Assembly: GCA_023411225.1 (NCBI GenBank)
Contig: JAEYPA010000056.1
Location: forward strand, 1 to 31,203
Length of the DNA: 31,203 nucleotides
Source of the DNA: Bacillota bacterium
GTDB lineage: Bacteria > Bacillota > Clostridia > Lachnospirales > Lachnospiraceae
Direction of reading: 5' to 3'
Shown: positions 9,257 through 18,647 of the stretch, piece after piece
How positions within the stretch are numbered: position 1 is the first letter of the stretch
How the letters are laid out: every line of letters starts with the position of its first letter
Made by a program: the position numbers and the translations under genes
The notes under the pieces: model-generated
Told to the model about the DNA's origin: nothing
Seen by the model: only the letters and a program-made list of their open reading frames with translations
The model's database searches: none

Positions 9257-10669
9257 ATGGATAAGCATTATGCAAGAAAAGTTATAGAATCTTGGACGTG
9301 TATAAGTCATACCATTCACTCAAACGATGAACTTTTTGCCTGGATAAAGGAAAGAAATGAAAACATACACGTTGATATAAAACAAATGAAATTGTCAGAT
9401 AGCAAAGATTGGTATATGGATGAAAAGGAGCATAGGATAAAAAATAAGAATGGTGGATTTTTTTCTATTCAGGGTTTAAATGTAGTTGACAATGAAGAAT
9501 TGTTGCATAGCCAGCCAGTTATAATACAGGATGAGATTGGGTATTTAGGTATCATAACAAAAGAAATTGATGGTATATTATATTTTTTAATGCAAGCAAA
9601 GATTGAACCGGGGAATGTGAATAAGATCCAGATATCGCCTACAATTCAGGCAACAAGAAGCAATTTTATGCAATTGCATAAAGGACGCAAGCCTGCATAT
9701 TTGGATTTCTTTCTCAATGCAAAAAATGAGGAAATTATAGTGGATCAGATTCAGTCTGAACAATCCTCTAGATTTTATAAGAAAAGAAACCGTAATATTA
9801 TTATTAATGTAAAAGAAGAAATAGAGCCCACAATCAATCACAAATTCATGACACTTGGCCAGATAAAATATCTTATGCATTTTGACAATTTAGTAAACAT
9901 GGATACAAGAACAGTGTTATCATGTTTACCATTATGTGAATGTAACTTTGAGAAGAAAGAATTGTTGCAAATAAGTAAGTATTTTAAGGATAAAGAATTC
10001 TTCAACTCTGTTTTTGGTGAAATGGAGTATGAGCCTATCAAGAACATGTACCGTAGATTGAATAATATGAAAATGTTTCAGACTCAGGTATCGAAATTGG
10101 TTGGACTTGATGAAGTAAGTCATTGGACAATTAGTGACGAAGGTATAAGGAGTCAAAAAAAGGACAACTTTGAAGTAATTTATTGTGATATTGAGATTGA
10201 GGGAAGAGAAGTTAAGCATTGGAATCAACCATTATTTAAAGCGGTAGGTGATGCTATGTTTGGAGTAATGGTTACTAAGATGGATGATAGATTAAAATTC
10301 CTCTGCAAATTTAAAGAAGAAGTAGGATGCTTTGATGTTGCTGAATTAGGGCCATCTGTTCAACTGGAGTACAATGAGATTGAAAAGGGACCAGCTAATT
10401 CTATTGAGAAAGTGTTTTTTGACAGGCTTCAAAGTAAGACAGGGATTTTATATGATGTTATGCTTTCTGAAGAAGGCGGTAGATTTTATCACGAACAAAA
10501 TAGAAATATTATTATGTATGTAGAGGCAGCAGAGATTGATTTAACAACAGAGGACAATTATATTTGGTTAGATTTTTCTCAAATTAACCACCTAATTCAG
10601 TTTAATAATGTTGTAAATATTCAACTTAGAAACCTACTTTCTTTGTTGGAACTGGATATTGACCTGTAG
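9257..10669 (+). CDS. NDP-hexose 2,3-dehydratase
   Basis: The protein has 470 residues, the usual length for this family, and shows its internal two-fold repeat (about 1-245 and 255-470). Repeat 1 has GGFFSIQGL, a QPVI..EIGYLGI segment, SSRFYKKRNRNI and FDNLVNMDTR. Repeat 2 has the matching HWNQPLF, GGRFYHEQNRNI and FNNVVNIQLR. These are hallmark segments of the TylX3/EvaA/SpnO type. The family removes water from dTDP-4-keto-6-deoxyglucose to give a 3,4-diketo-2,6-dideoxy sugar in the cytosol, the first step of 2-deoxygenation. Its product is unstable and needs the 3-ketoreductase, which is exactly the next gene, 53 bases on. It is the first gene of its operon, with its own promoter. Such enzymes are best known from antibiotic sugar pathways, so a surface-polymer setting is less usual. 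Confidence 0.88.
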   Translation: MDKHYARKVIESWTCISHTIHSNDELFAWIKERNENIHVDIKQMKLSDSKDWYMDEKEHRIKNKNGGFFSIQGLNVVDNEELLHSQPVIIQDEIGYLGIITKEIDGILYFLMQAKIEPGNVNKIQISPTIQATRSNFMQLHKGRKPAYLDFFLNAKNEEIIVDQIQSEQSSRFYKKRNRNIIINVKEEIEPTINHKFMTLGQIKYLMHFDNLVNMDTRTVLSCLPLCECNFEKKELLQISKYFKDKEFFNSVFGEMEYEPIKNMYRRLNNMKMFQTQVSKLVGLDEVSHWTISDEGIRSQKKDNFEVIYCDIEIEGREVKHWNQPLFKAVGDAMFGVMVTKMDDRLKFLCKFKEEVGCFDVAELGPSVQLEYNEIEKGPANSIEKVFFDRLQSKTGILYDVMLSEEGGRFYHEQNRNIIMYVEAAEIDLTTEDNYIWLDFSQINHLIQFNNVVNIQLRNLLSLLELDIDL

Positions 10670-10722
10670 TTTTGATAGATAAGAAGATTAAAATATATAG
10701 AATAATGGAATAGGAGCATAAG

Positions 10723-11709
10723 ATGATAAAAATAGCTGTACTTGGCGCGTCAGAAATAGCGCATAGAATGTTTTTGCCAGCATTACTACAAAACAATAAT
10801 TTTGAGTGTGTAGCAGTTGCTGCAAATCAATATGATTCTGAAGAAAAGGTTAGTACCTTTGTTAAGGATTATGGGGTAAGAGTAATTAAGAGTGATGATA
10901 GCTTTGAAAAAGTCATAATGGATAAAAATATTGACGCAGTATATGTTCCACAACCACCAGCACTTCACTATAAGTGGGCTAGTTTGGCTCTAAAGAATAA
11001 CAAGCATGTATTTGTGGAAAAACCATCTACAGATTGTTTAATGTCTAGCGAAGATTTAGTCAGACTTGCTCGCCAAAATAGCCTTGCGTTACATGAAAAT
11101 TACATGTTTCAATATCATAGCCAACTTGATACCATCAAAGAGATTATCTCAAATGGAAAACTTGGAGATTTGAGGTTGATTAAAGCATCTTTTGGATTCC
11201 CTATGCGAACACAGAATGATTTTAGATATAATAAGAATCTTGGAGGTGGAGCTCTTCTTGATGCGGGAGGTTATGTGTTACGGTTGGCTAGCGTTTTACT
11301 AGGAGACACTATTAAGATTGACACGGCGTCAAAGGGAGATATAGATGGTTTTGAGGTAGATATGTTTGGTGCATTTACAGCATCTAACAAGGACGGCCTT
11401 GTATTTCAAGGCTCTTATGGAATGGATTGCTATTATCAATGTTGTTTAGAAATATGGGGCAGTAAAGCAAAATTATCTACAGGTAGAATTTTTACAGCAC
11501 CAACTAACTATGAACCTATTGTTGTGATTGAGACAGCTGAAGGGAGAGAGGAAATAAAATTATCCTCAGATATGCATTTTGCTAAATCACTTAAAGTATT
11601 TGAAAATGCTATATTAGATACAGAAAAAAGAGAAAGAGAATACCATGATATTATATTACAGTCAAGCCTTGTGGAAACTGTGAGAAATATGTGGAGTAAG
11701 AATGATTAA
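10723..11709 (+). CDS. NDP-hexose 3-ketoreductase (Gfo/Idh/MocA family)
   Basis: The protein has 328 residues. An N-terminal Rossmann domain (VLGASEIAHRMFLPAL) is followed by the VEKPST motif, whose Lys100 is the expected catalytic lysine. Next come HENYMFQYHSQL and GGGALLDAGGYVLRLAS. This pattern is that of the KijD10/TylC1-type sugar 3-ketoreductases rather than of inositol dehydrogenases. The family uses NAD(P)H to reduce the C3 keto group of the 2,3-dehydratase product, giving dTDP-4-keto-2,6-dideoxyhexose. The stereochemistry at C3 cannot be read from the sequence. The ribosome binding site is AGGAG at 10712-10716. The pairing with the gene upstream is the main support for the specific assignment. 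Confidence 0.85.
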   Translation: MIKIAVLGASEIAHRMFLPALLQNNNFECVAVAANQYDSEEKVSTFVKDYGVRVIKSDDSFEKVIMDKNIDAVYVPQPPALHYKWASLALKNNKHVFVEKPSTDCLMSSEDLVRLARQNSLALHENYMFQYHSQLDTIKEIISNGKLGDLRLIKASFGFPMRTQNDFRYNKNLGGGALLDAGGYVLRLASVLLGDTIKIDTASKGDIDGFEVDMFGAFTASNKDGLVFQGSYGMDCYYQCCLEIWGSKAKLSTGRIFTAPTNYEPIVVIETAEGREEIKLSSDMHFAKSLKVFENAILDTEKREREYHDIILQSSLVETVRNMWSKND

Positions 11710-11729
11710 GTAGTATATGGAGGATAGAA

Positions 11730-14627
11730 ATGGAGACACAGAAATCTAGCTGGATGGAAAGCAAATCAAAAGGGATATTGAATAGAATAAGCCGAATGAG
11801 TTCTGTACAAAAGTTCTGGTTGTATTTATTAATATATTCATTTGTATTTATAATTGGTACCTTTTTAGCATTTATATATTTTAAATTAAATGGGAAGAGC
11901 TTTATCTGGGCCAATACAGATGGAATTCAACAACATTATCCATTTCTAAAGTATTTCTGTAGTAATGCAACAGATATGATTAAGGAGTTCTTGCAGACGG
12001 GGCAACTATCCATAAAGGAGTGGGATACTAGTCTTGGCTTGGGATCTAGTCTATTTATGTCTCTAAGTAATGCAGGAATGTTTGATCCGGTCACTTATCT
12101 TGCGTTATTGAGTCCAGAGGATAGCCTTATAGTAACTTATGGTCTATTAATTATTATTAGAATATATCTGGCGGGCTTGTCTTTTTCTTATATGTGCGCT
12201 GTGTTTAAAAGACGTAAAGCTTATGCCCTGATTGGATCAGTGACTTATTGCTTTAGTGGTTTTATTCTATATGCTGGTGTGCGACATCCTTTTTTTGTAA
12301 GTCCAATGATTATGTTGCCACTGATAATTGCAGGGTTTGAAAAAATCCGTACCTATAAAAGACCATATTTGTTCTGTATTTCTATAGCATTATCTTTAAT
12401 TATGAACTTTTATTTCTTTTTCATGATGACCATAATACTATTTGTTTATGCGGTAGTGAAGTATTTTGTTAATAGTGAGAAGGAAACCCGTTGGACAGAG
12501 TTTAGGAAGCTACTATTTAGAAGTATTGGGTATTATTTGATTGGTATTATCCTATCAGCATGGTTCCTATTACCATTGGTAGCAATTATACTGACTAACA
12601 GCAGGAAATCTGGTGGATATAGTGCTAATTTTTTATATTATCCACTTAAACATTATGTAACATTATTTACAGGTCTTGCAAGAGTCGATGCTTCAAATGG
12701 TATAGCTTGGGTGATAACAGGTTTTTCTCCATTAGCTGTAGTTTCCTCATTCACGTTATTTACCAAGCATGGAAGAAAACATAAAGAATTGCGTATTTTG
12801 ACAATAACAAGTATTGTTGCACTAGTATTGCCAGTTGTCGGGTTTATATTTTCTGCTATGACTTATATAAATAATAGGTGGACTTTTGCACTGCCTTTAT
12901 TGACTTCTTTTACCTTGGTTACTATGCTTCCAGCATTTAAGGAAATGAATATAAAGAACTATATGGGAGTATTCACCTATCTTGTATTAGGAATAATGGT
13001 AACTATATTCCTTCCAAATACGCAGAATCCATACGATATCGTTGGTTATTTGCTTATTGCGTTAGCTGTAATATTATTGATAGCACTAGGTATATATAAT
13101 AAGAAACACGTTTATGTGAATAGTTCTCGAATTATCTCATTTACAGCAATTCTCGGTTTTTCTATTTTATGTGTAGCAATTGCAGGAAACCAACGATATG
13201 AAGTTGGAAAATTCGGCTATGTAAAAGAGTTTGTTAGTAAAAAAGATGTTTCATTAGGAACAATAGCTGATCAATACGCAGTTGAAACTGGTAAAAATGA
13301 GATATCTAGAAATGAGATTGCGGGACATCATTATCGTAATGCCGCCATGAATACAGGATATATGGCCACAAGTCAAAATTTTAGTTTATATAATTCTAAT
13401 TTATATAGCTTTTTAAGTAATTTAAAACTCCATACTTACAATGACATTGTAACTATAAATTCAATGGATAGTAGAGCCCCATTATTAGCACTATGGAACA
13501 CAAATACATTCGTATCTACAAATTCAAATGTACCGATACCATATGGGTTTAAGTTAATTGATAAGAAAAAGGATAAAACTTCTGAAGGTAAAAATGTTGT
13601 AACGAAAATATATAATAACGAATATCCACTCGATTTTGGGTACTCCTACAATAAATTTGTGAGCCAAGAGGACTATGACAGTTTAAATCCGGTGGAAAAA
13701 CAGCAACTTTTATTGCATGCAGCGGTAATTTCTGATGAGAATAAAAGTGGCATAGTTGAATATGCTGATGCTAAATCTCTTATTAAGGATGAAGTCAAGA
13801 AAATACCGTATTCATTTGAATGCTCAGATGGCATTACCTTAAAAGATGGAAAGATTGTGATTTTAAAGCCGAATGCAACCATTACTTTTAAGTTTGACAG
13901 TATACCAAATAGTGAATATTATCTGGCTTTTGATAAATATAGTACTTTATATTATGATATGAAAAGATACCCAGAGTATTATTCTGATGAATATACATCT
14001 GAAATGGTTAAACATAGCATGACAAACAACAGTTTTTATGTAAATCCAGATTCATACATTTTAAATCTAAAGTCTCGCATTAATAAAAAAACAATATCTA
14101 CAACTATAAGATCTAAAGGTTATTCTTTTAATACAGGAATGGATGCACTTTCTATAAATCTAGGCTATCAAAAGAATGGGGCAAACCAGATTAGTATTTC
14201 CTTTAATCTTAGAGGTGAATTTTCTTTTGAGGATTTAGGTATCTATGCAGTTCCAATGGATAACTATGGACAGCAAATAAGTGATCTGAATGAGAATCAT
14301 ATGGATAATTTGAAGCTTTCCACTGATTCCATATCCGGCACCATGGATTTGCAAGAAGATAAGATGGTTTGTCTTTCTATTCCATATACTTTAGGGTGGA
14401 ATGCTAAGGTAAATGGTGAGGATGCAGAATTAATCAAAATAAACGATACTTTTACTGGAATTTATTTAAAGGCTGGTCATAATAAAATAGATTTAGCATT
14501 TAAGTTACCTATGTTAAGAGTTGGAATACTTATATCTGCTATTGCTTCTATTGTATGTTTGTTGTGTGTTGCAATATATGAAACATTGCGCAGGAATAAA
14601 AGAAAAAAGATGAAGGCGGAACAATAG
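11730..14627 (+). CDS. YfhO-family GT-C membrane glycosyltransferase, copy 1
   Basis: The protein has 965 residues. A first membrane segment at about 30-52 leads into an extracytoplasmic loop with WANTDGIQQHYP (Asp64), in the position of the acidic GT-C active site. It continues with a conserved GLGSSLFMSLSNAGMFDP stretch. Many membrane segments follow to about residue 480, then a large soluble extracellular part, a final membrane segment near 930-952 and a basic tail. YfhO proteins use undecaprenyl-phosphate sugars to glycosylate teichoic acid outside the cell, working with a CsbB-type GT2 and a GtcA-type helper; both partners are encoded downstream. The ribosome binding site is TGGAGG, ending near 11723. 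The second copy begins 263 bases downstream. Relative to that copy it carries about 30 extra residues near 740-775, including a Tyr-rich stretch. Confidence 0.85.
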   Translation: METQKSSWMESKSKGILNRISRMSSVQKFWLYLLIYSFVFIIGTFLAFIYFKLNGKSFIWANTDGIQQHYPFLKYFCSNATDMIKEFLQTGQLSIKEWDTSLGLGSSLFMSLSNAGMFDPVTYLALLSPEDSLIVTYGLLIIIRIYLAGLSFSYMCAVFKRRKAYALIGSVTYCFSGFILYAGVRHPFFVSPMIMLPLIIAGFEKIRTYKRPYLFCISIALSLIMNFYFFFMMTIILFVYAVVKYFVNSEKETRWTEFRKLLFRSIGYYLIGIILSAWFLLPLVAIILTNSRKSGGYSANFLYYPLKHYVTLFTGLARVDASNGIAWVITGFSPLAVVSSFTLFTKHGRKHKELRILTITSIVALVLPVVGFIFSAMTYINNRWTFALPLLTSFTLVTMLPAFKEMNIKNYMGVFTYLVLGIMVTIFLPNTQNPYDIVGYLLIALAVILLIALGIYNKKHVYVNSSRIISFTAILGFSILCVAIAGNQRYEVGKFGYVKEFVSKKDVSLGTIADQYAVETGKNEISRNEIAGHHYRNAAMNTGYMATSQNFSLYNSNLYSFLSNLKLHTYNDIVTINSMDSRAPLLALWNTNTFVSTNSNVPIPYGFKLIDKKKDKTSEGKNVVTKIYNNEYPLDFGYSYNKFVSQEDYDSLNPVEKQQLLLHAAVISDENKSGIVEYADAKSLIKDEVKKIPYSFECSDGITLKDGKIVILKPNATITFKFDSIPNSEYYLAFDKYSTLYYDMKRYPEYYSDEYTSEMVKHSMTNNSFYVNPDSYILNLKSRINKKTISTTIRSKGYSFNTGMDALSINLGYQKNGANQISISFNLRGEFSFEDLGIYAVPMDNYGQQISDLNENHMDNLKLSTDSISGTMDLQEDKMVCLSIPYTLGWNAKVNGEDAELIKINDTFTGIYLKAGHNKIDLAFKLPMLRVGILISAIASIVCLLCVAIYETLRRNKRKKMKAEQ

Positions 14628-14706
14628 GATCTGCTGTATTCCAATTATGCAATTTAGCTTTATATAGAATACATCTTAGGAAGTTAATGTCACTGTAAAG
14701 ATTAGC

Positions 14707-14735
14707 TTGTAATAATGTATAGAGAATGATAGAAT
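14707..14735 (+). promoter_or_regulatory. Possible internal promoter before the second YfhO gene
   Basis: TTGTAA (14707-14712, 4 of 6), a 17-base spacer and TAGAAT (14730-14735, 5 of 6) with a TGA extension before the -10. It lies in the only sizeable gap inside the operon (14628-14890), where no gene is seen. The predicted leader is about 150 bases. Confidence 0.45.
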
Positions 14736-14856
14736 AACATAGAAATTTAAATAATTAAAATTTAGAATAAAAGAAAGTATTTAGGGATACCAAAGAAATT
14801 GTATTAGTTTAGAAGAAACAACATTCTCAAATAAATAAAAAAACAAAATGATAAGC

Positions 14857-14890
14857 ATTCGCGGAGGATAGACGAAAGTCGAATAAAAGT
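14857..14890 (+). promoter_or_regulatory. Hairpin-associated ribosome binding site of the second YfhO gene
   Basis: GGAGG at 14863-14867 lies 23 bases before ATG 14891, much too far for normal use. A small GAC-GAAA-GTC hairpin (14871-14880) sits between them. ATTCG (14857-14861) and CGAAT (14880-14884) can pair around the whole site. An in-frame stop at 14852 rules out an earlier start. Folding may shorten the effective spacing or hide the site. Confidence 0.35.
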
Positions 14891-17680
14891 ATGATTATTC
14901 ATTTAATGGTAAAAGGGGAAAACCATTCTAAACAATGGATACAGAATATGGAGAAGTTTAAGAACAGGAAGAAAATCTGGCTATACTTATTCGCATATTC
15001 TGTTGTTTTCTGTATATGTACCTTTTTAGTATTTATTTATTTTAGAATCAATGGGAAATCCTTTATATGGAAGCCGGACGGGATAGAACAGCATTACCCA
15101 TTTTTAAAGTACTTGTGTAACAATGCTGGGGATATGATCAAGGAATTTTTTAGCTCAGGCCAACTAGCTATCAAAGAATGGGATTTTAGTCTGGGATATG
15201 GCTCAAGTGTGTTTATGTCACTTAGTAATGCGGGAATGTTTGATCCGATTACTTATCTGGCGCTACTCAGCCCAGAGGATAGCCTGGTGACTACCTATGC
15301 ACTGCTTATGATTCTGCGTATTTATTTGGCTGGATTATCCTTCTCCTATATGTGCCAGGTGTTTAATAAACAAAAAGCCTTTACCTTAATCGGAGCTCTT
15401 ACCTATTGCTTTAGCGGATTTATTCTATATGCAGGACCTCGTCATCCGTTTTTCATTAATCCCATGATTATGCTACCTCTAATTATTGCAGGTTTTGAAA
15501 AAATAAGGACAAATAAAAGACCGTATTTATTTTGTATCTCAATAGCGGTTGCTTTTAGCATGAGTTTTTATTTCTTCTTTATGATCACAGTCCTATTGTT
15601 TGTCTATGCACTAGTGAAATTTTTCGTTTTAAGTAAAAAGGAAACCCGTTGGAAAGATTTCTTTTCTCTCTTTTTAAGAAGTGTAGGTTACTATATTGTA
15701 GGGATTTTACTTTCCGCATGGTTTTTACTGCCATTGATTGTGATTACATTAACTAATCCGAGGACATCTGGAGGATATAGCATTAATTTAATGAATTATC
15801 CACCGTCTCATTATCTTACTGCTATTACGAGCCTTAATAGGGTAGATGCTTCCAACACCCTTTCTTGGACGATTTTTGGCTTTTCGCCTTTAGTAGTGGT
15901 TTCTATATTTATGCTTTTTACAAAGGAAGGGAAAAGGTTTAAGGTTTTACGGATATTGACTATTTTGGCTGTCATAGGAGTAATGTTTCCTATAGTAGGA
16001 TATGTTCTTTCTGCTTTTACCTATTTAACCAATCGCTGGTCCTTTGTACTTCCATTACTGACCTCCTTCGTATTAGTAGAGATGCTTCCAATTCTTCTAA
16101 AATCAAAGATAAAGAATTATAAGCCTGTTATTATTTATCTAGTAATAGCGCTTACAATCAGTATATTTGTTCCAAATATACAGAATCAATATGATATCAT
16201 TGGCTTGTTATTAGTTGCCTTAGGTGTCGCTATTATGGGGCTATTGGGGTATTATCATAATAAACAGCAATATTCGCATTGCGTTAGGACTTTGTCCTTT
16301 GTCACAATCTTGGGATTTTCTGTATTCTGTATTGCTATTGCAGGAAATCAACGTTATGCTTTAAGTAAATCTGGATATATTAAAGAATTCACGGATAAGA
16401 ATAAGGTCGCTTTAGAGGAAATCAGTAATAAATATGCAATACAAACAGAAGAAAACACAATTGAAAGAAATGAGATTGCTGGAAGTTATTACCCTAATTC
16501 TGCGATGAATGATAATTATCTTTCAACAAATCAGTATTTTAGTATGTATAATTCTAATTTACGCCAGTTCTTTAATAACATGAGTTTACAGTCCTATAAG
16601 CATATTTTAGTTTATTCCTCTCTTGGGGGACGAGCTCCTCTTATGGCTCTATGGAACGCCAATTCCTTTGTGTCTTCTAGTAGCAAAATAGCTGTTCCAT
16701 ATGGTTATGGGTTGACCGATACGAAAGTAGACAAAAATAACGGGAATAAAGTTGTTACCAGGATATATCAGAGTAAATATCCACTATCCTTTGGATATAC
16801 CTACGATACCTTTGTAACACAAGAGGATTATGATACGCTTAACCCTGTGGAAAAGCAGCAGCTATTGTTACATGCAGCAGTGATACCAGAAGAGAACAAG
16901 GATAGTATTGCTGACTATTCTGACGCAAAAGCACTTATTAAAGATGAGATAGAACAAATACCATATAAAATCAGTTATTCAGATGGGATAAATAAGAAGG
17001 ACGATAAACTTAGAATAAAAAGAAAGAATGCCAGCATCATCCTTCAATTTGATGGAAAGCCGGGACGTGAATATTATGCAGTATTTCATGGTCAAAGAGT
17101 TTCCTGTGAGGGTAATAAGATAACAACGCTGACATTAACATCTAGTATCAACCGCAAGACTATTTCAGCTGTAATGAAATCGGAGAATTATTCCATGTTT
17201 ACTAATTTAAAATCCTTAGCCATTAATCTTGGCTATCAGGAAAATGGAGCAAAGGAAGTTGTGATTTCTTTTAACAGGCCATGTGAATTCTCCTATGACG
17301 ATTTGAAATTGTATGCAGTTCCTATGGATCAATACAAAGAATTAGTAAAGAATCTGGATAAAGATTCTATGGAAAATATGAAAGTAGGAACAGACACTAT
17401 ATCTGGAACTATGGATCTGCAAGAGGATAAGATGGCATGCTTCTCAATACCGTATGCCTTAGGCTGGAGTGCTAAAGTAAATGGTCAGGATGCAGAGTTG
17501 ATTAGGATCAATGATGCTTTTACTGGATTATATTTAAAACAGGGACATAATGAAATACAAATGAGTTATAAATTGCCAATGCTGCGTGTCGGTGTGGTTG
17601 TGTCTATAATCACTATATTATTAAGTTTGGTAGCAGTAGGTATTTACGAAATAAGACAAAGAATAAAAAGAAAAAGGTGA
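14891..17680 (+). CDS. YfhO-family GT-C membrane glycosyltransferase, copy 2
   Basis: The protein has 929 residues and is colinear with the preceding YfhO protein over its whole length: KIWLYLFAYS at the first membrane segment, WKPDGIEQHYP with the acidic Asp63, GYGSSVFMSLSNAGMFDP, and the shared MDLQEDKM stretch before the final membrane segment. It lacks the roughly 30-residue insert of copy 1. The predicted role is transfer of a lipid-linked sugar to an extracellular acceptor. The start at 14891 matches copy 1 in N-terminal length, but its ribosome binding site is oddly distant; ATG 14948 is a less likely alternative. The next gene starts 10 bases after the stop. Clear divergence from copy 1 argues for an old duplication with separate roles. 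Confidence 0.85.
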   Translation: MIIHLMVKGENHSKQWIQNMEKFKNRKKIWLYLFAYSVVFCICTFLVFIYFRINGKSFIWKPDGIEQHYPFLKYLCNNAGDMIKEFFSSGQLAIKEWDFSLGYGSSVFMSLSNAGMFDPITYLALLSPEDSLVTTYALLMILRIYLAGLSFSYMCQVFNKQKAFTLIGALTYCFSGFILYAGPRHPFFINPMIMLPLIIAGFEKIRTNKRPYLFCISIAVAFSMSFYFFFMITVLLFVYALVKFFVLSKKETRWKDFFSLFLRSVGYYIVGILLSAWFLLPLIVITLTNPRTSGGYSINLMNYPPSHYLTAITSLNRVDASNTLSWTIFGFSPLVVVSIFMLFTKEGKRFKVLRILTILAVIGVMFPIVGYVLSAFTYLTNRWSFVLPLLTSFVLVEMLPILLKSKIKNYKPVIIYLVIALTISIFVPNIQNQYDIIGLLLVALGVAIMGLLGYYHNKQQYSHCVRTLSFVTILGFSVFCIAIAGNQRYALSKSGYIKEFTDKNKVALEEISNKYAIQTEENTIERNEIAGSYYPNSAMNDNYLSTNQYFSMYNSNLRQFFNNMSLQSYKHILVYSSLGGRAPLMALWNANSFVSSSSKIAVPYGYGLTDTKVDKNNGNKVVTRIYQSKYPLSFGYTYDTFVTQEDYDTLNPVEKQQLLLHAAVIPEENKDSIADYSDAKALIKDEIEQIPYKISYSDGINKKDDKLRIKRKNASIILQFDGKPGREYYAVFHGQRVSCEGNKITTLTLTSSINRKTISAVMKSENYSMFTNLKSLAINLGYQENGAKEVVISFNRPCEFSYDDLKLYAVPMDQYKELVKNLDKDSMENMKVGTDTISGTMDLQEDKMACFSIPYALGWSAKVNGQDAELIRINDAFTGLYLKQGHNEIQMSYKLPMLRVGVVVSIITILLSLVAVGIYEIRQRIKRKR

Positions 17681-17690
17681 GTGCAAAACA

Positions 17691-18647
17691 ATGATTTCCG
17701 TTGTAATTCCAATGTATAATTCATCTAAAACAATCGAAAGAGTTGTTGAAGAAATTAAGGAAGAATTTAAAACCATTCATAGACCGGAGTATGAGATAAT
17801 ACTAGTCAATGATGGAAGTAAAGACAATGTAGTTGAAGTTGCTATAGGGTTGGCAGAGAAAGACCATAAGATTAAGGTTGTAAATCTCGTAAAAAATAGT
17901 GGTCAGACCAATGCAATGTTTGCTGGCTACTCTATGGCGCAGGGTGAGTATATCATTAATATGGATGATGATCTACAAACTCCAGGGAATGAGATTCATA
18001 AGCTGATTGAGAGCCTTGAAGAAAATAATTATGATGTTGTTTTTGCAAAGTATCCTGAACAGAAGGAAAGTCTGTTCCGGTTAATTGGAAGTAACATTAA
18101 TTATAAAATGGCTCATATTATGACAGGAAAGCCAAAAGATATACGGACCAACAGTTTTTTCATCATGCGTAATTATGTAAAAGATGCTATACTCAAATAT
18201 AGATATAACAATCCTTATATCTTTGGAATAATCTTCTGTATTACAAAAAATGTAGGAAATGTATTAATCAATCATCGAGAGCGAGCAGTAGGTAAATCCA
18301 ATTATAGATTTAAGAAACTATTTGCACTATGGCTAAATGGATGTTTGAGTTTTACTATAAAACCACTACGAATTGCTACCTTGTCAGGCTTTGTTATCTC
18401 AGGAGTAAGTGCGATTATAGGAATTATCTTAATTATACAACGACTACTACAGCCAACCTTATCCATGGGCTGGACATCGTTGATGCTTGCTATTATCTTT
18501 TTTTCCGGAGTCCAACTACTAGGGATTGGAATATTAGGCGAATATTTAGGAAGATTCTTTATGACATATAGCAATATACCAAATTATGTTGTAAAAGAGA
18601 CTTACAATATAGAGAATAAAAAGGAGACAGAAAATGAAGAAAATTGA
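17691..18647 (+). CDS. Undecaprenyl-phosphate glycosyltransferase, GT2 (GtrB/CsbB/ArnC type)
   Basis: The protein has 318 residues. The GT2 start is VVIPMYNSSKTI, followed by LVNDGSKDN and a metal-binding MDDDLQTP (Asp92-94). An NSFFIM segment and HRERAVGKSNY come next, then two C-terminal membrane helices at about 228-252 and 263-288. The same layout occurs in GtrB, CsbB and ArnC, which move a sugar from a nucleotide donor to undecaprenyl phosphate at the cytoplasmic face. The DDDLQ and GKSNY motifs agree with ArnC-like and CsbB-like enzymes. The likely donor is the dTDP-aminodeoxysugar made by the neighbouring genes. It starts 10 bases after the second YfhO gene, with AAGGTGA as a weak ribosome binding site, and overlaps the aminotransferase gene by 14 bases, suggesting coupled translation. 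Confidence 0.88.
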   Translation: MISVVIPMYNSSKTIERVVEEIKEEFKTIHRPEYEIILVNDGSKDNVVEVAIGLAEKDHKIKVVNLVKNSGQTNAMFAGYSMAQGEYIINMDDDLQTPGNEIHKLIESLEENNYDVVFAKYPEQKESLFRLIGSNINYKMAHIMTGKPKDIRTNSFFIMRNYVKDAILKYRYNNPYIFGIIFCITKNVGNVLINHRERAVGKSNYRFKKLFALWLNGCLSFTIKPLRIATLSGFVISGVSAIIGIILIIQRLLQPTLSMGWTSLMLAIIFFSGVQLLGIGILGEYLGRFFMTYSNIPNYVVKETYNIENKKETENEEN

